From Mesorhizobium sp. ES1-4 (GTDB lineage: Bacteria > Pseudomonadota > Alphaproteobacteria > Rhizobiales > Rhizobiaceae): a DNA stretch of 64,000 bases. Positions within the stretch are counted from its first letter, which is position 1, and each line of letters starts with the position of its first letter. Both the position numbers and the translations under genes were made by a program. Below, in pieces: positions 1 through 7,814 of this stretch. Below the pieces are notes generated by a model. It saw nothing but the letters and a program-made list of their open reading frames with translations. It was not told the DNA's origin and searched no databases. The stretch lies in the NCBI RefSeq assembly GCF_020164745.1, contig NZ_JAIUGV010000002.1, forward strand, positions 1 through 64,000, in the 5' to 3' direction.

Positions 1-1092
1 TTCGACATCACCGTCGCCTCGGAAGTGATGGCTATCTTGTGCCTTGCCACCGACCTGAAGGACCTGGAAAAGCGCCTCGGCGACATCATCGTCGCCTACC
101 GCCGCGACAAGTCGCCGGTCTATGCCCGCGACCTCAAGGCCGACGGCGCCATGGCTGTCCTGCTCAAGGACGCCATGCAGCCCAACCTCGTGCAGACGCT
201 GGAGAACAACCCGGCCTTCGTGCATGGCGGCCCCTTCGCCAATATCGCGCATGGCTGCAACTCGGTCGTCGCCACCACGACGGCCCTGAAGCTCGCCGAC
301 TATGTCGTCACCGAAGCCGGCTTCGGCGCTGACCTCGGTGCCGAGAAATTCTTCGACATCAAGTGCCGCAAGGCGGGCCTGAAGCCGGCGGCGGCCGTCA
401 TCGTCGCCACCGTGCGCGCCATGAAGATGAATGGCGGCGTCAAGAAGGAAGACCTCGGCAAGGAAAACATCGAGGCGGTGAAGAAGGGCTGCGCCAATCT
501 CGGCCGCCACATCGAGAACATCAGGCAATTCGGCGTGCCGGCGGTGGTTGCCATCAACCACTTCTATTCCGACACCGACGCCGAGATCCAGGCGATGAAG
601 GACTACGTCGCCTCGATGGGCGAGGAGGCGATCCTGTGCAAGCACTGGGCCAAGGGCTCGGCCGGCATCGAGGACCTCGCCAACAAGGTGGTGGCGCTGG
701 CCGAATCCGGCGCCTCGCAGTTCGCGCCGCTCTATCCCGACGCCATGCCGCTGTTCGACAAGATCAACACCATCGTCCAGCGCATCTATCGCGGCTCGGA
801 AGCGATCGCCGACAAGTCGGTGCGCGACCAGCTCAAGGCCTGGGAAGATGCCGGCTACGGCAATCTGCCGGTCTGCATGGCCAAGACGCAGTACTCGTTC
901 TCGACCGACCCAAACCTGCGCGGCGCGCCGACCGGCCACACCGTGCCGGTGCGCGAGGTCAGGCTTTCGGCGGGCGCCGGCTTCGTCGTCATCATCTGCG
1001 GCGAGGTCATGACCATGCCCGGCCTGCCCAAGGCGCCGTCCTCGGAAAAGATCTTCCTCAACGAGGCCGGCCAGATCGAAGGCCTGTTCTGA
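1..1092 (+). CDS. fhs: Formate--tetrahydrofolate ligase, C-terminal part
   Basis: The frame is open from base 1, so the N-terminus lies outside the window; about 363 of the usual 555-560 residues are present. The enzyme joins formate to tetrahydrofolate with ATP, giving 10-formyl-THF for one-carbon metabolism in the cytoplasm. Visible family stretches include [16 protein letters not shown] near the start of the visible part and [18 protein letters not shown] near the end, the latter being the typical Fhs C-terminus. A strong terminator follows, so this is the last gene of its transcript. Confidence 0.96.
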   Translation, partial: FDITVASEVMAILCLATDLKDLEKRLGDIIVAYRRDKSPVYARDLKADGAMAVLLKDAMQPNLVQTLENNPAFVHGGPFANIAHGCNSVVATTTALKLADYVVTEAGFGADLGAEKFFDIKCRKAGLKPAAAVIVATVRAMKMNGGVKKEDLGKENIEAVKKGCANLGRHIENIRQFGVPAVVAINHFYSDTDAEIQAMKDYVASMGEEAILCKHWAKGSAGIEDLANKVVALAESGASQFAPLYPDAMPLFDKINTIVQRIYRGSEAIADKSVRDQLKAWEDAGYGNLPVCMAKTQYSFSTDPNLRGAPTGHTVPVREVRLSAGAGFVVIICGEVMTMPGLPKAPSSEKIFLNEAGQIEGLF

Positions 1093-1113
1093 TCTTTCGT
1101 CTCGACAATTGAG

Positions 1114-1150
1114 AAGGGCGCCGCATCGCCGCGGCGCCCTTTTCGTTTGC
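1114..1150 (+). terminator. Rho-independent terminator after fhs
   Basis: Perfect 11-bp stem, AAGGGCGCCGC (1114-1124) with GCGGCGCCCTT (1131-1141), a 6-nt loop and a T-rich tail (ttttcgttt). The stem ends just before the convergent 3' end of the cysteine hydrolase gene. Confidence 0.88.
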
Positions 1151-1158
1151 GGAACGTC

Positions 1159-1803
1159 CTACGCCGCTGTGCGCGCCAGTGCCCGCTGGTTGGACGCGTG
1201 GATGGTGTCGCGCTCCGGCAGCGCGCCGGTCTTCAGGCGATCGATCCAGTCAGCGGTTTTCAGCACCGCCGCAAAGCGCGACTGCAGGATGATGCTCACC
1301 ACGCGATGGATTTCCTCTGCCGAGGCATAGCCGGCGCTGTTGGCATAAGGTACCGAACCCGTCGCGTCGGACAGGAACTCGACCGCGAAGCCCATATGCA
1401 CGGCGTGGATAATGGTCGACAGGTCGCAATTATGCGTCATGTAGCCGACGACCGCGATCGTATCGACGGCGTTGGCGCGCAGCCAGTCCTCGAGGTCGCT
1501 GCCGGTGAAGGCGGAAGGCAAATTCTTCTCGACATAATGGTCGCGACGACGCCTGGCGACCTCGGGATGCAGTTCGCCGCCATGGCTGCCCTTGGCGAAG
1601 ATCGGCGAGGTCTCGGGCGCCATCTGCTTGACGACCACCACCTTGATGCCGCCAGCGGTGGCGGCGTCCATGGCGTGCGCCACATTAACGACGCTGTCGC
1701 GGAATGGCGGATGCTGGATGGCCAGGTTGCCGCCGTCATAATCGTTCTGGACGTCGATGACGACGAGCGCGCGGCGCGGCGCGGTGTTGGCTGGCTCGGA
1801 CAT
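1159..1803 (-). CDS. Cysteine hydrolase, isochorismatase-like family
   Basis: 214 aa cytoplasmic protein of the isochorismatase-like hydrolase fold, whose members cleave amides or vinyl ethers (nicotinamidase, ureidoacrylate hydrolase, isochorismatase). The expected catalytic triad is visible: Asp17 in ALVVIDVQNDY, Lys93 in VEKNLPSAF and the nucleophile Cys126 in GYMTHNCDLST. The substrate cannot be read from sequence. The gene is divergent from a GlxA-type regulator with about 125 bp between them; such regulators often control an adjacent hydrolase, so a local regulatory pair is inferred. Confidence 0.88.
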   Translation of the reverse strand: MSEPANTAPRRALVVIDVQNDYDGGNLAIQHPPFRDSVVNVAHAMDAATAGGIKVVVVKQMAPETSPIFAKGSHGGELHPEVARRRRDHYVEKNLPSAFTGSDLEDWLRANAVDTIAVVGYMTHNCDLSTIIHAVHMGFAVEFLSDATGSVPYANSAGYASAEEIHRVVSIILQSRFAAVLKTADWIDRLKTGALPERDTIHASNQRALARTAA

Positions 1804-1889
1804 GGTGTTTCCTTTCGGGCTTGAGGTGACCAGCCAAGGATAGGCTCTCTGCCATCTGGTAAAAGTGGCCCGATTGACATCATTCGAAA

Positions 1890-1904
1890 GAATTGGGACA
1901 ATTC
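1890..1904. promoter_or_regulatory. Palindrome in divergent promoter region (candidate operator)
   Basis: GAATTG-GGA-CAATTC, a perfect 6-bp inverted repeat with a 3-bp spacer, lies 25 bp before the GlxA-type regulator start and in the shared promoter region of the cysteine hydrolase. It could bind the AraC-type regulator, but AraC proteins more often use direct repeats, so the assignment is weak. Confidence 0.3.
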
Positions 1905-1929
1905 ACGAATTCGCACTGGAAAACGTCTC

Positions 1930-2937
1930 ATGACCGCGCCCATCATTGCTGTCTTCGCCTTCGATGGCATCAGTCCGTTCCATCTCTCCGTGCCGTGCCT
2001 GGTGTTCGGCGCGGACCGAACCAGCCTCGGCCTGCCGCGCTTCGACTTCCGCGTCTGCGGCATCGAGGAAGGTCCGATCCGGACCGATGCGGGGCTGAGC
2101 ATCCTGGTCCCGCACGGGCTTGCCGCGCTCGAAGACGCCGATATCGTCATCATCCCGAGTTGGAAGGATCTCGAAGCGCCTCTGGCCAGACCGCTCGAGG
2201 AAGCGCTCGGCCGCGCCCACCAGCGTGGCGCGCTGATCGTGGGCTTGTGTCTCGGCACCTTTGCCATCGCCGCCGCCGGCCTGCTTGCGGGCCGAACCGC
2301 CACCACCCATTGGGCCCATGCGGAGCGGTTGCAGGCCCTCCATCCGGACATTTCCGTCGATGCCGACGTGCTCTATGTCGATGACGGCGACATCGTCACC
2401 TCCGCCGGCGTCGCCGCCGGGCTGGATTGCTGCCTGCACATCGTGCGTGCCCGCTATGGCGCGGAGGCGGCACTGCGGCTCGCCCGGCACGTCGTGCTTT
2501 CGCCGCACCGGCAAGGCGGACAGGCACAGTTCATCGAGCGTCCCTTGGCAAAAAGCGCCAATGCCGACCGCTTCACCGGGGCGCTCGATGCGGTTCGCGC
2601 GACTCTCGGCGAAACGCACGGCCTCGACAGCGTCGCCGAGGCCGCCGGCCTGACACGGCGCACCTTCACCCGCCGCTTCCAGAAATCGATCGGCACCAGT
2701 TTCGGGGACTGGCTGACAAGCCAGCGGATCGAACTGGCGCAACGGTTGCTGGAAGCCACGGAGAAATCGATGGACATCGTCGCCTTCGAGGCAGGCTTCG
2801 GCAGCGCCACATCGCTGCGCCAGCACTTTTCCGCGAGACTGAAAACGTCGCCGGCACAGTACCGGCGGGAATTCTCAAGACGTATCGACCTGGACGGGCG
2901 CATGGCGTCCGCGGGAAGCGCGCTTAACCGCGCTTGA
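1930..2937 (+). CDS. GlxA-family transcriptional regulator (DJ-1/PfpI + AraC HTH)
   Basis: 335 aa. Residues about 5-175 form a DJ-1/PfpI (class I glutamine amidotransferase-like) domain with the elbow Cys107 in [13 protein letters not shown]. Residues about 215-315 hold the AraC-type double helix-turn-helix, with [18 protein letters not shown] in the first HTH and [20 protein letters not shown] in the second. In this family the amidotransferase-like domain serves as a sensor and is not thought to be an enzyme. It is transcribed away from the cysteine hydrolase, its likely target. Confidence 0.92.
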   Translation: MTAPIIAVFAFDGISPFHLSVPCLVFGADRTSLGLPRFDFRVCGIEEGPIRTDAGLSILVPHGLAALEDADIVIIPSWKDLEAPLARPLEEALGRAHQRGALIVGLCLGTFAIAAAGLLAGRTATTHWAHAERLQALHPDISVDADVLYVDDGDIVTSAGVAAGLDCCLHIVRARYGAEAALRLARHVVLSPHRQGGQAQFIERPLAKSANADRFTGALDAVRATLGETHGLDSVAEAAGLTRRTFTRRFQKSIGTSFGDWLTSQRIELAQRLLEATEKSMDIVAFEAGFGSATSLRQHFSARLKTSPAQYRREFSRRIDLDGRMASAGSALNRA

Positions 2938-3179
2938 CCCGTCCGCGCCGGATTGCCGACCACGGTCGTGTTCGCGGGAACGTCGCGCGTCACCACGGCC
3001 CCGGCGCCGACGATGGCGCCTTCGCCGATGCTCACCCCGCCAAGGATGACCGCGCTGCCGCCGATCCAGCCATTGTCGCCGATCGTGACCGGCCTGGCGA
3101 TCTCCAGCCCCGCCCGCCGTCCTGCCGGCTCCTTGCCGAGCAGCATGCGGGGCTGCTGCCGCGCTTGCGAGTCTACGCC
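2937..3179 (-). pseudogene. Remnant of maltose O-acetyltransferase/NodL-like gene (C-terminal fragment)
   Basis: On the minus strand, about 68 codons from 3146 read [20 protein letters not shown], then [20 protein letters not shown] and end VVGNPAR. This is the left-handed beta-helix C-terminus of maltose/galactoside O-acetyltransferases (Maa, LacA, NodL). An in-frame TAG lies about 33 bp upstream and the N-terminal two thirds (about 110 residues) are absent. No stop follows VVGNPAR; the frame runs on antisense through the end of the GlxA-type gene. It is therefore a relic truncated at both ends and should not be annotated as a working enzyme. Confidence 0.8.
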
Positions 3180-3252
3180 CTAGCCAAATAGCCGACCTAT
3201 GGTAGCCTGCCGTTTCAGGGCCGTTGCAGCCCGGGATCGAGGGGGATCGACC

Positions 3253-3714
3253 ATGCTCTACATCCTTGCACTTCTGATCGGCGTCATTGCCGGCCTGCGC
3301 GCCATGACGGCACCTGCCGCCGTCGCCTGGGGCGCCTATCTCGGCTGGCTGCCGGTTGCCGGCACCTGGGCGAGCTTCATGGGACATTGGGCGGCTGTCG
3401 GCATATTCACCATCCTGGCCATCGTCGAACTGGTCACCGACCAGTTGCCATCGACGCCAAGCCGCAAGGTTCCGCAGCAGTTCGGCGCCCGCATCCTGCT
3501 CGGCGCCTTCTCGGGCGCGGTGATCGGCGCGACCGGCGGCGCCACCATCGTGTGCCTTATCGCCGGCATCATCGGCGCTGTCATCGGCACGCTGGGGGGC
3601 GCCGAAGCGCGTGGCCGGCTGGCGGCCGCTTTCGGCAAGGACCCGCCCGCTGCCTTCATCGAGGACGCGGTGGCGATCATCGGCGGCCTGCTGATCGTGG
3701 CGGCGATGGCATGA
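3253..3714 (+). CDS. DUF4126-like small membrane protein
   Basis: 153 aa, almost wholly hydrophobic, with about four predicted membrane segments (around residues 1-25, 40-62, 75-110 and 135-153) and many Gly/Ala. The start ATG at 3253 follows a GGGGGATC ribosome-binding site; an in-frame TTG-type extension to 3199 would add a charged, non-family N-terminus. Its stop overlaps the next start (ATGA at 3711), so it is translationally coupled to the oxidoreductase. The DUF4126 family has no established function. Confidence 0.75.
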   Translation: MLYILALLIGVIAGLRAMTAPAAVAWGAYLGWLPVAGTWASFMGHWAAVGIFTILAIVELVTDQLPSTPSRKVPQQFGARILLGAFSGAVIGATGGATIVCLIAGIIGAVIGTLGGAEARGRLAAAFGKDPPAAFIEDAVAIIGGLLIVAAMA

Positions 3715-5102
3715 CAGCCCAGACCGTAAACGCAAAGACCTTCGACGCCATCATCATCGGCGCCGGTCAGGCGGGGTCGCCCTTGGCGGGCCGCCTGACG
3801 GCCGCCGGCATGAGCGTGGCGCTGATCGAGCGCAAGCTGGTCGGCGGCACCTGCGTCAACACCGGCTGCATGCCGACCAAGGCCATGGTCGCCAGCGCCT
3901 ATGCAGCCCATCTGGCGCGGCGCGCCGCTGACTATGGCGTGACGTTTTCCGGCCCCGTCGGGGTCGACTATCAAAGGATAAAGGCGCGCAAGGACAAGGT
4001 CACCAACGACGCCCGCGGCAATCTGGAGACCTGGATCGCCGGCATGGAGGGCTGCACGCTCTATCGCGGCCATGCACGCGTCGAATCCGCCAACACCGTG
4101 CGTGTCGGCGACGACCTTCTGAGCGCCGAAAAGATATTCCTCAACACCGGCGGCCGCGCCTCCGTGCCGGACCTGCCCGGCATCGACGACATCGACTATC
4201 TGACCAATTCCTCGATGATGGATCTCGACGTCCTGCCGCGCCATCTCATCGTCGTCGGCGGCAGCTATATCTCGCTCGAATTCGCGCAGATGTTCCGCCG
4301 CTTCGGCAGTGAGGTCACCATCATCGAAAAAGCCCCCCGCTTGACCGGCCGCGAGGACGAGGATGTCTCGGCCTCGATCCTGTCGATCCTCGAAAACGAA
4401 GACATCACGGTTCATCTCGGCGCCGACGAAATCGCCTTTGCCAAGCAGGGCGGGGATGTCGCCGTCACCTTCTCGGCCGGCAAGCCGCCGGCGGTCGGCT
4501 CGCATGTGCTGTTGGCAATCGGACGGGTGCCCAACACGGACGATCTCGGCCTCGACAAGGCCGGCGTCGCGGTCGACCAGCGCGGCTTCGTAACAGTCGA
4601 CGACCAGTTGCGCACCAATGTGCCCGGCATCTGGGCGATGGGCGACTGCAACGGCAAGGGCGCCTTCACCCATACGTCCTACAACGACTACGAAATCGTC
4701 GCCGCCAATCTGCTCGACAACGACCCGCGCAGGGTCAGCGACCGCATCGAGGCCTATGCCCTCTATATCGATCCACCACTCGGCCGCTGCGGCATGACCG
4801 AGACGGCGGTGAAAAAATCCGGACGTCGCGCCCTGGTCGGCCAGCGGCCGATGACCCGCGTCGGCCGCGCCGTCGAAAAGGGCGAGACGCAAGGCTTCAT
4901 GAAGATCCTGGTCGACGCCGACACCCGGGAGATCCTCGGCTGTTCGGTCCTCGGCCCCGGCGGCGACGAGGCGGTGCATTGCGTGCTCGACCTGATGTAC
5001 GCCAAGGCACCGGTCGACACACTGGCCCGCGCAGTGCACATCCACCCAACCGTCTCGGAGTTGCTGCCGACGATAGCGCAGGAGCTGAAACCGCTGGCCT
5101 GA
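3711..5102 (+). CDS. FAD-dependent pyridine nucleotide-disulfide oxidoreductase (mercuric reductase/lipoamide dehydrogenase-like)
   Basis: 463 aa. An N-terminal FAD dinucleotide fold (IIIGAGQAGSPLAGRLT) is followed by the class I redox disulfide GGTCVNTGCMPTK, with Cys-x4-Cys. A central NAD(P)-binding fold has VVGGSYISLEFAQMF, the second FAD contact is GIWAMGDCNGKG, and the C-terminal dimerisation domain ends with the catalytic His/Glu pair in HIHPTVSELLP. The protein lacks the N-terminal HMA domain and the C-terminal vicinal Cys pair of true MerA, so mercury reduction is unlikely; the physiological substrate is unknown. It is coupled to the small membrane protein upstream. Confidence 0.88.
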   Translation: MTAQTVNAKTFDAIIIGAGQAGSPLAGRLTAAGMSVALIERKLVGGTCVNTGCMPTKAMVASAYAAHLARRAADYGVTFSGPVGVDYQRIKARKDKVTNDARGNLETWIAGMEGCTLYRGHARVESANTVRVGDDLLSAEKIFLNTGGRASVPDLPGIDDIDYLTNSSMMDLDVLPRHLIVVGGSYISLEFAQMFRRFGSEVTIIEKAPRLTGREDEDVSASILSILENEDITVHLGADEIAFAKQGGDVAVTFSAGKPPAVGSHVLLAIGRVPNTDDLGLDKAGVAVDQRGFVTVDDQLRTNVPGIWAMGDCNGKGAFTHTSYNDYEIVAANLLDNDPRRVSDRIEAYALYIDPPLGRCGMTETAVKKSGRRALVGQRPMTRVGRAVEKGETQGFMKILVDADTREILGCSVLGPGGDEAVHCVLDLMYAKAPVDTLARAVHIHPTVSELLPTIAQELKPLA

Positions 5103-5270
5103 GACTGGAGCGTTTCGGGGTAGGTGGAATCGCCGAGCCGCTCTACGGGCGACTCCCCCGTCTTCAATCTGCCCCGCGCTTTCTGCATTGCTGCATTGCG
5201 GCAATGTCTGTTGCGCCCGGCTGGCATCCTCGCGCAGTCTGAAATTGAACCGATTCAGTCTGGACATCCG

Positions 5271-6449
5271 ATGCCTTTGCCGATCCTTGCGCTTGCCATT
5301 GCGTCCTTCTGCATCGGCACCACCGAATTCGTCATCATGGGCCTGCTGCCGGAGGTCGCCGCCGATCTCGGCGTGACGATCCCCGCCGCCGGCCTGCTGG
5401 TCACCGGCTATGCGCTGGGCGTCGTCTTCGGCGCGCCTGTCGTGGCCATGGCCACCGCGCACTTGCCGCGCAAGCCCGTGCTGGTGGGACTCGCGGCCCT
5501 GTTCGTCGTCGGCAATCTCTTCTGCGCCATCGCGCCCAATTACTGGCTGCTGATGGCCGCGCGCGTCTTCACCGCTTTCGGCCATGGCGCCTTCTTCGGC
5601 ATCGGCTCGGTCGTTGCCGCGAGCCTGGTGCCGCGCAACAAGCGCGCCAGCGCCATCGCGCTGATGTTCGCGGGCCTGACGCTCGCCAACATCCTCGGCG
5701 TTCCGGCCGGCACGGCCCTTGGGGAAGCCTTCGGTTGGCGCGCCACTTTCCTGGCCGTGGTCGGCATCGGCCTGATCTCGGTCGCGGCCATCGCCTGGCT
5801 GGTACCGTCCGACGTCGCCGAGCCAAGCGGCGGCGGTCTGCGCGCCGAAGTCCGCGTGCTCGGCAAATTGCAGGTGTGGCTGGCGATGCTGATCGCAGCG
5901 CTGACCTCGGCCAGTCTTTTCGCCGTCTTCACCTACATCAAGCCTTACCTCACCGACGTATCGGGCCTGTCGACCTCGGCGGTCACCTGGGTGCTTTTGC
6001 TGTTCGGCGCCGGCATGACCATCGGCAACATCATCGGCGGCAGGCTGGCCGACTGGAAGCTGATGCCGACCGTCATCGGCACCCTCCTGCTGATGGCCCT
6101 GCTGTTCGTCGGCTTCATGCAGTTCGGCGCCATCGCCGGCGTTGCCATCGGCATCGTGTTCCTGTGGGGCCTGCTCATCTTCGTCGTCGTGCCGCCGCTG
6201 CAGATCCGTGTCGTCGAGGCCGCGTCCGAGGGACCCAACCTTGCCGCAACGCTCAACCAGGGCGCCTTCAATGTCGGCAATGCCGGCGGCGCCTGGATCG
6301 GCGGCGTGGCGCTGTCCGCAGGCGTTTCCTATGCCAATTTGCCGCTGGTCGGCGCGGTGCTCGCTCTGCTGGCGGTCGCTGTCGCGGTCCTGTCGCAGGC
6401 GCTGGACCGGCGCGCGCCGGCCGTCGCCCTCCAGCCTGCCGCCGAGTAA
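5271..6449 (+). CDS. MFS transporter, AraJ/YdhP-like drug:H+ antiporter-1 family
   Basis: 392 aa with about twelve hydrophobic segments and no signal peptide, typical of the major facilitator superfamily. ALAIASFCIGTTEFVIMGLL at the N-terminus and the matching downstream repeat are hallmarks of the DHA1/AraJ-type sugar or drug efflux subfamily. The ATG at 5271 puts this conserved segment at residues 5-25; a frame extension back to 5124 has no family similarity. An inner-membrane exporter with unknown substrate. Confidence 0.88.
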   Translation: MPLPILALAIASFCIGTTEFVIMGLLPEVAADLGVTIPAAGLLVTGYALGVVFGAPVVAMATAHLPRKPVLVGLAALFVVGNLFCAIAPNYWLLMAARVFTAFGHGAFFGIGSVVAASLVPRNKRASAIALMFAGLTLANILGVPAGTALGEAFGWRATFLAVVGIGLISVAAIAWLVPSDVAEPSGGGLRAEVRVLGKLQVWLAMLIAALTSASLFAVFTYIKPYLTDVSGLSTSAVTWVLLLFGAGMTIGNIIGGRLADWKLMPTVIGTLLLMALLFVGFMQFGAIAGVAIGIVFLWGLLIFVVVPPLQIRVVEAASEGPNLAATLNQGAFNVGNAGGAWIGGVALSAGVSYANLPLVGAVLALLAVAVAVLSQALDRRAPAVALQPAAE

Positions 6450-6537
6450 CCACTTGCGCCCATAGCGCGTCGGCCTGGACCAATCGACATCGGCACCGTC
6501 AAATGGGCATGTCTTCTCGCTCTTGAAGGAGGACGTC

Positions 6538-7593
6538 ATGCAGAAATCGATCGAACGCATCGCCGGCGACAGCGAGGGCGTTTCCTACGAATTCCCGGTG
6601 TTCCGCTTCGCCGGCGCCGACAAGACAGCACCTTCGGCCTATCTGCAGGCGGCTCTCCATGCCGGCGAGTTGCCGGGCGTCGTCGCCATCGATGCATTGA
6701 TGCCGGCGCTGAAAAAGGCCGAGGCCGAAGGTCGCATCAGGGGCAACATCACCATTGTGCCCTGGGCCAACCCGATCGGCCGCGCGCAATATCATTTCGG
6801 CGAGCACCAGGGCCGCTTTCATTTGGGCACCCGCACCAATTTCAACCGCGGCTTTCCGCTGCTTGCCGCGCCCGACACCAGGCTTTTGCCTGATGTCACC
6901 CTTGGCGGCGCCGACCAGCGGCTGAAGTCGCGTCTGGTGCAGCTTTCGCTCGGCCATGACATCGTGCTCGACCTGCACTGCGACGATGAGGGCCTTGCCT
7001 ATCTCTACGTCCACACCAGCCTGTGGCCTGCAATGGCCGATTGTGCCGCCGCCATGGGCGTCGATGCGGTGGTGCTGTGGAGCGAGGACACCGACGGCAC
7101 GTTCGAGGGCGCCTCGATCATGCCTTATCAGAACGCTGCCGCCGATGTGGCGAAGTTCGACAGGCGCGTCGCCACCACGGTCGAATATCGCGGCATCCTG
7201 GACGTCGACAACGCGCTGGCCGCTTCGGACGCCGAAGGCCTCTACCGGCTGCTGGCGGCGCGCGGCGTGATATCGGATAGCGCCCTCCCCGCGCCCGGCC
7301 CGTTCAAGGGTGTCGCGGCACCTCTGGAAAATATCGACATGATGCCGGCGCCTCGGGGCGGGGCGGTCCTTTACGACGTCAAGCCCGGCGACCGCGTCAC
7401 CAGGGGCGCGCGCCTCGCAACCATCGTCCACGCGCCGGGCGAAGCCGATGGCCGCACGGAAGTGTTCGCGCCGCAGGACGGCATCATCCTGACCCGCCGC
7501 TCGCGCCGCATCATCCGCGCCGGTGAGGACCTGTTGAAACTGGTCGGCGACAGCAAGAGCGCCGATGCCAGGTCGGGTACGCTGGAGGATTGA
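6538..7593 (+). CDS. Succinylglutamate desuccinylase/aspartoacylase family deacylase
   Basis: 351 aa zinc-dependent hydrolase of the M14-like AstE/ASPA family. Zinc ligands are visible as HAGE (LHAGELPG, about residues 42-49) and the His in DLHCDDEG (about 150). A C-terminal barrel-sandwich region (YDVKPGDRVTRGARLATIVH) is seen in many bacterial members. The start at 6538 sits 5 nt after AAGGAGGAC. Family members remove acyl groups from N-acyl amino acids or related amides; the substrate here is unknown. It stands alone between the MFS gene and the trp leader. Confidence 0.85.
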   Translation: MQKSIERIAGDSEGVSYEFPVFRFAGADKTAPSAYLQAALHAGELPGVVAIDALMPALKKAEAEGRIRGNITIVPWANPIGRAQYHFGEHQGRFHLGTRTNFNRGFPLLAAPDTRLLPDVTLGGADQRLKSRLVQLSLGHDIVLDLHCDDEGLAYLYVHTSLWPAMADCAAAMGVDAVVLWSEDTDGTFEGASIMPYQNAAADVAKFDRRVATTVEYRGILDVDNALAASDAEGLYRLLAARGVISDSALPAPGPFKGVAAPLENIDMMPAPRGGAVLYDVKPGDRVTRGARLATIVHAPGEADGRTEVFAPQDGIILTRRSRRIIRAGEDLLKLVGDSKSADARSGTLED

Positions 7594-7646
7594 GCCTCCG
7601 TCGAATCCAGTTGCGCGGCCGCCCAATCGCCGCTAATGGAATCGCC

Positions 7647-7691
7647 ATGAACATGCGTTCGACCAAGACCATTTGGTGGTGGGCCTGCTGA
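7647..7691 (+). CDS. trpL: trp operon leader peptide (TrpL)
   Basis: 14-codon ORF encoding MNMRSTKTIWWWAC with three consecutive Trp codons (7674-7682), followed by TGA. It lies 124 bp before trpE(G) and ahead of an attenuator hairpin. Rhizobial trpE(G) genes are known to be controlled by ribosome-mediated attenuation with a WWW leader peptide; in Sinorhizobium meliloti both the peptide and the attenuated RNA also act in trans. It is too short to be found by ordinary gene calling. Confidence 0.93.
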   Translation: MNMRSTKTIWWWAC

Positions 7692-7768
7692 CAGCGGCCT
7701 GTTCGAACGCGTGCGCGTGAAAATAGAGGGTGGCCGCAACGGAATGTCCGGGCGGCCATTTGTTTTTT
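7683..7768 (+). promoter_or_regulatory. trp attenuator (anti-terminator/terminator)
   Basis: Alternative pairings are visible. GGCC around 7682-7686 can pair with GGCC near 7696 (the 1:2 pause hairpin, using the loop GCTGACAGC). GCGGCC (7694-7699) can pair with GGCCGC (7732-7737) as an anti-terminator. TGGCCGC (7731-7737) pairs perfectly with GCGGCCA (7752-7758) as a terminator followed by TTTGTTTTTT. Ribosome stalling at the three Trp codons would favour the anti-terminator and trpE(G) expression. Confidence 0.88.
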
Positions 7769-7814
7769 AAAGCCATTCCCGGGTCCGTTGCCCAAGTAGC
7801 TGATGGAGACGGCA

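Noticed and set aside
2937..3179. Nodulation gene nodL
   Set aside because: Only a C-terminal hexapeptide segment remains and no other nod genes are in the window; it is equally similar to Maa/LacA.
3711..5102. Mercuric reductase merA
   Set aside because: The redox disulfide is shared by the whole family; the HMA domain, the C-terminal Cys pair and any mer operon genes are missing.
3336..6560. 1074-codon open frame on the minus strand
   Set aside because: It runs antisense to a membrane protein, a flavin oxidoreductase and an MFS gene with clear motifs. The translation is rich in Arg, Asp, Gly and His with no domain; it is a GC-composition artefact.
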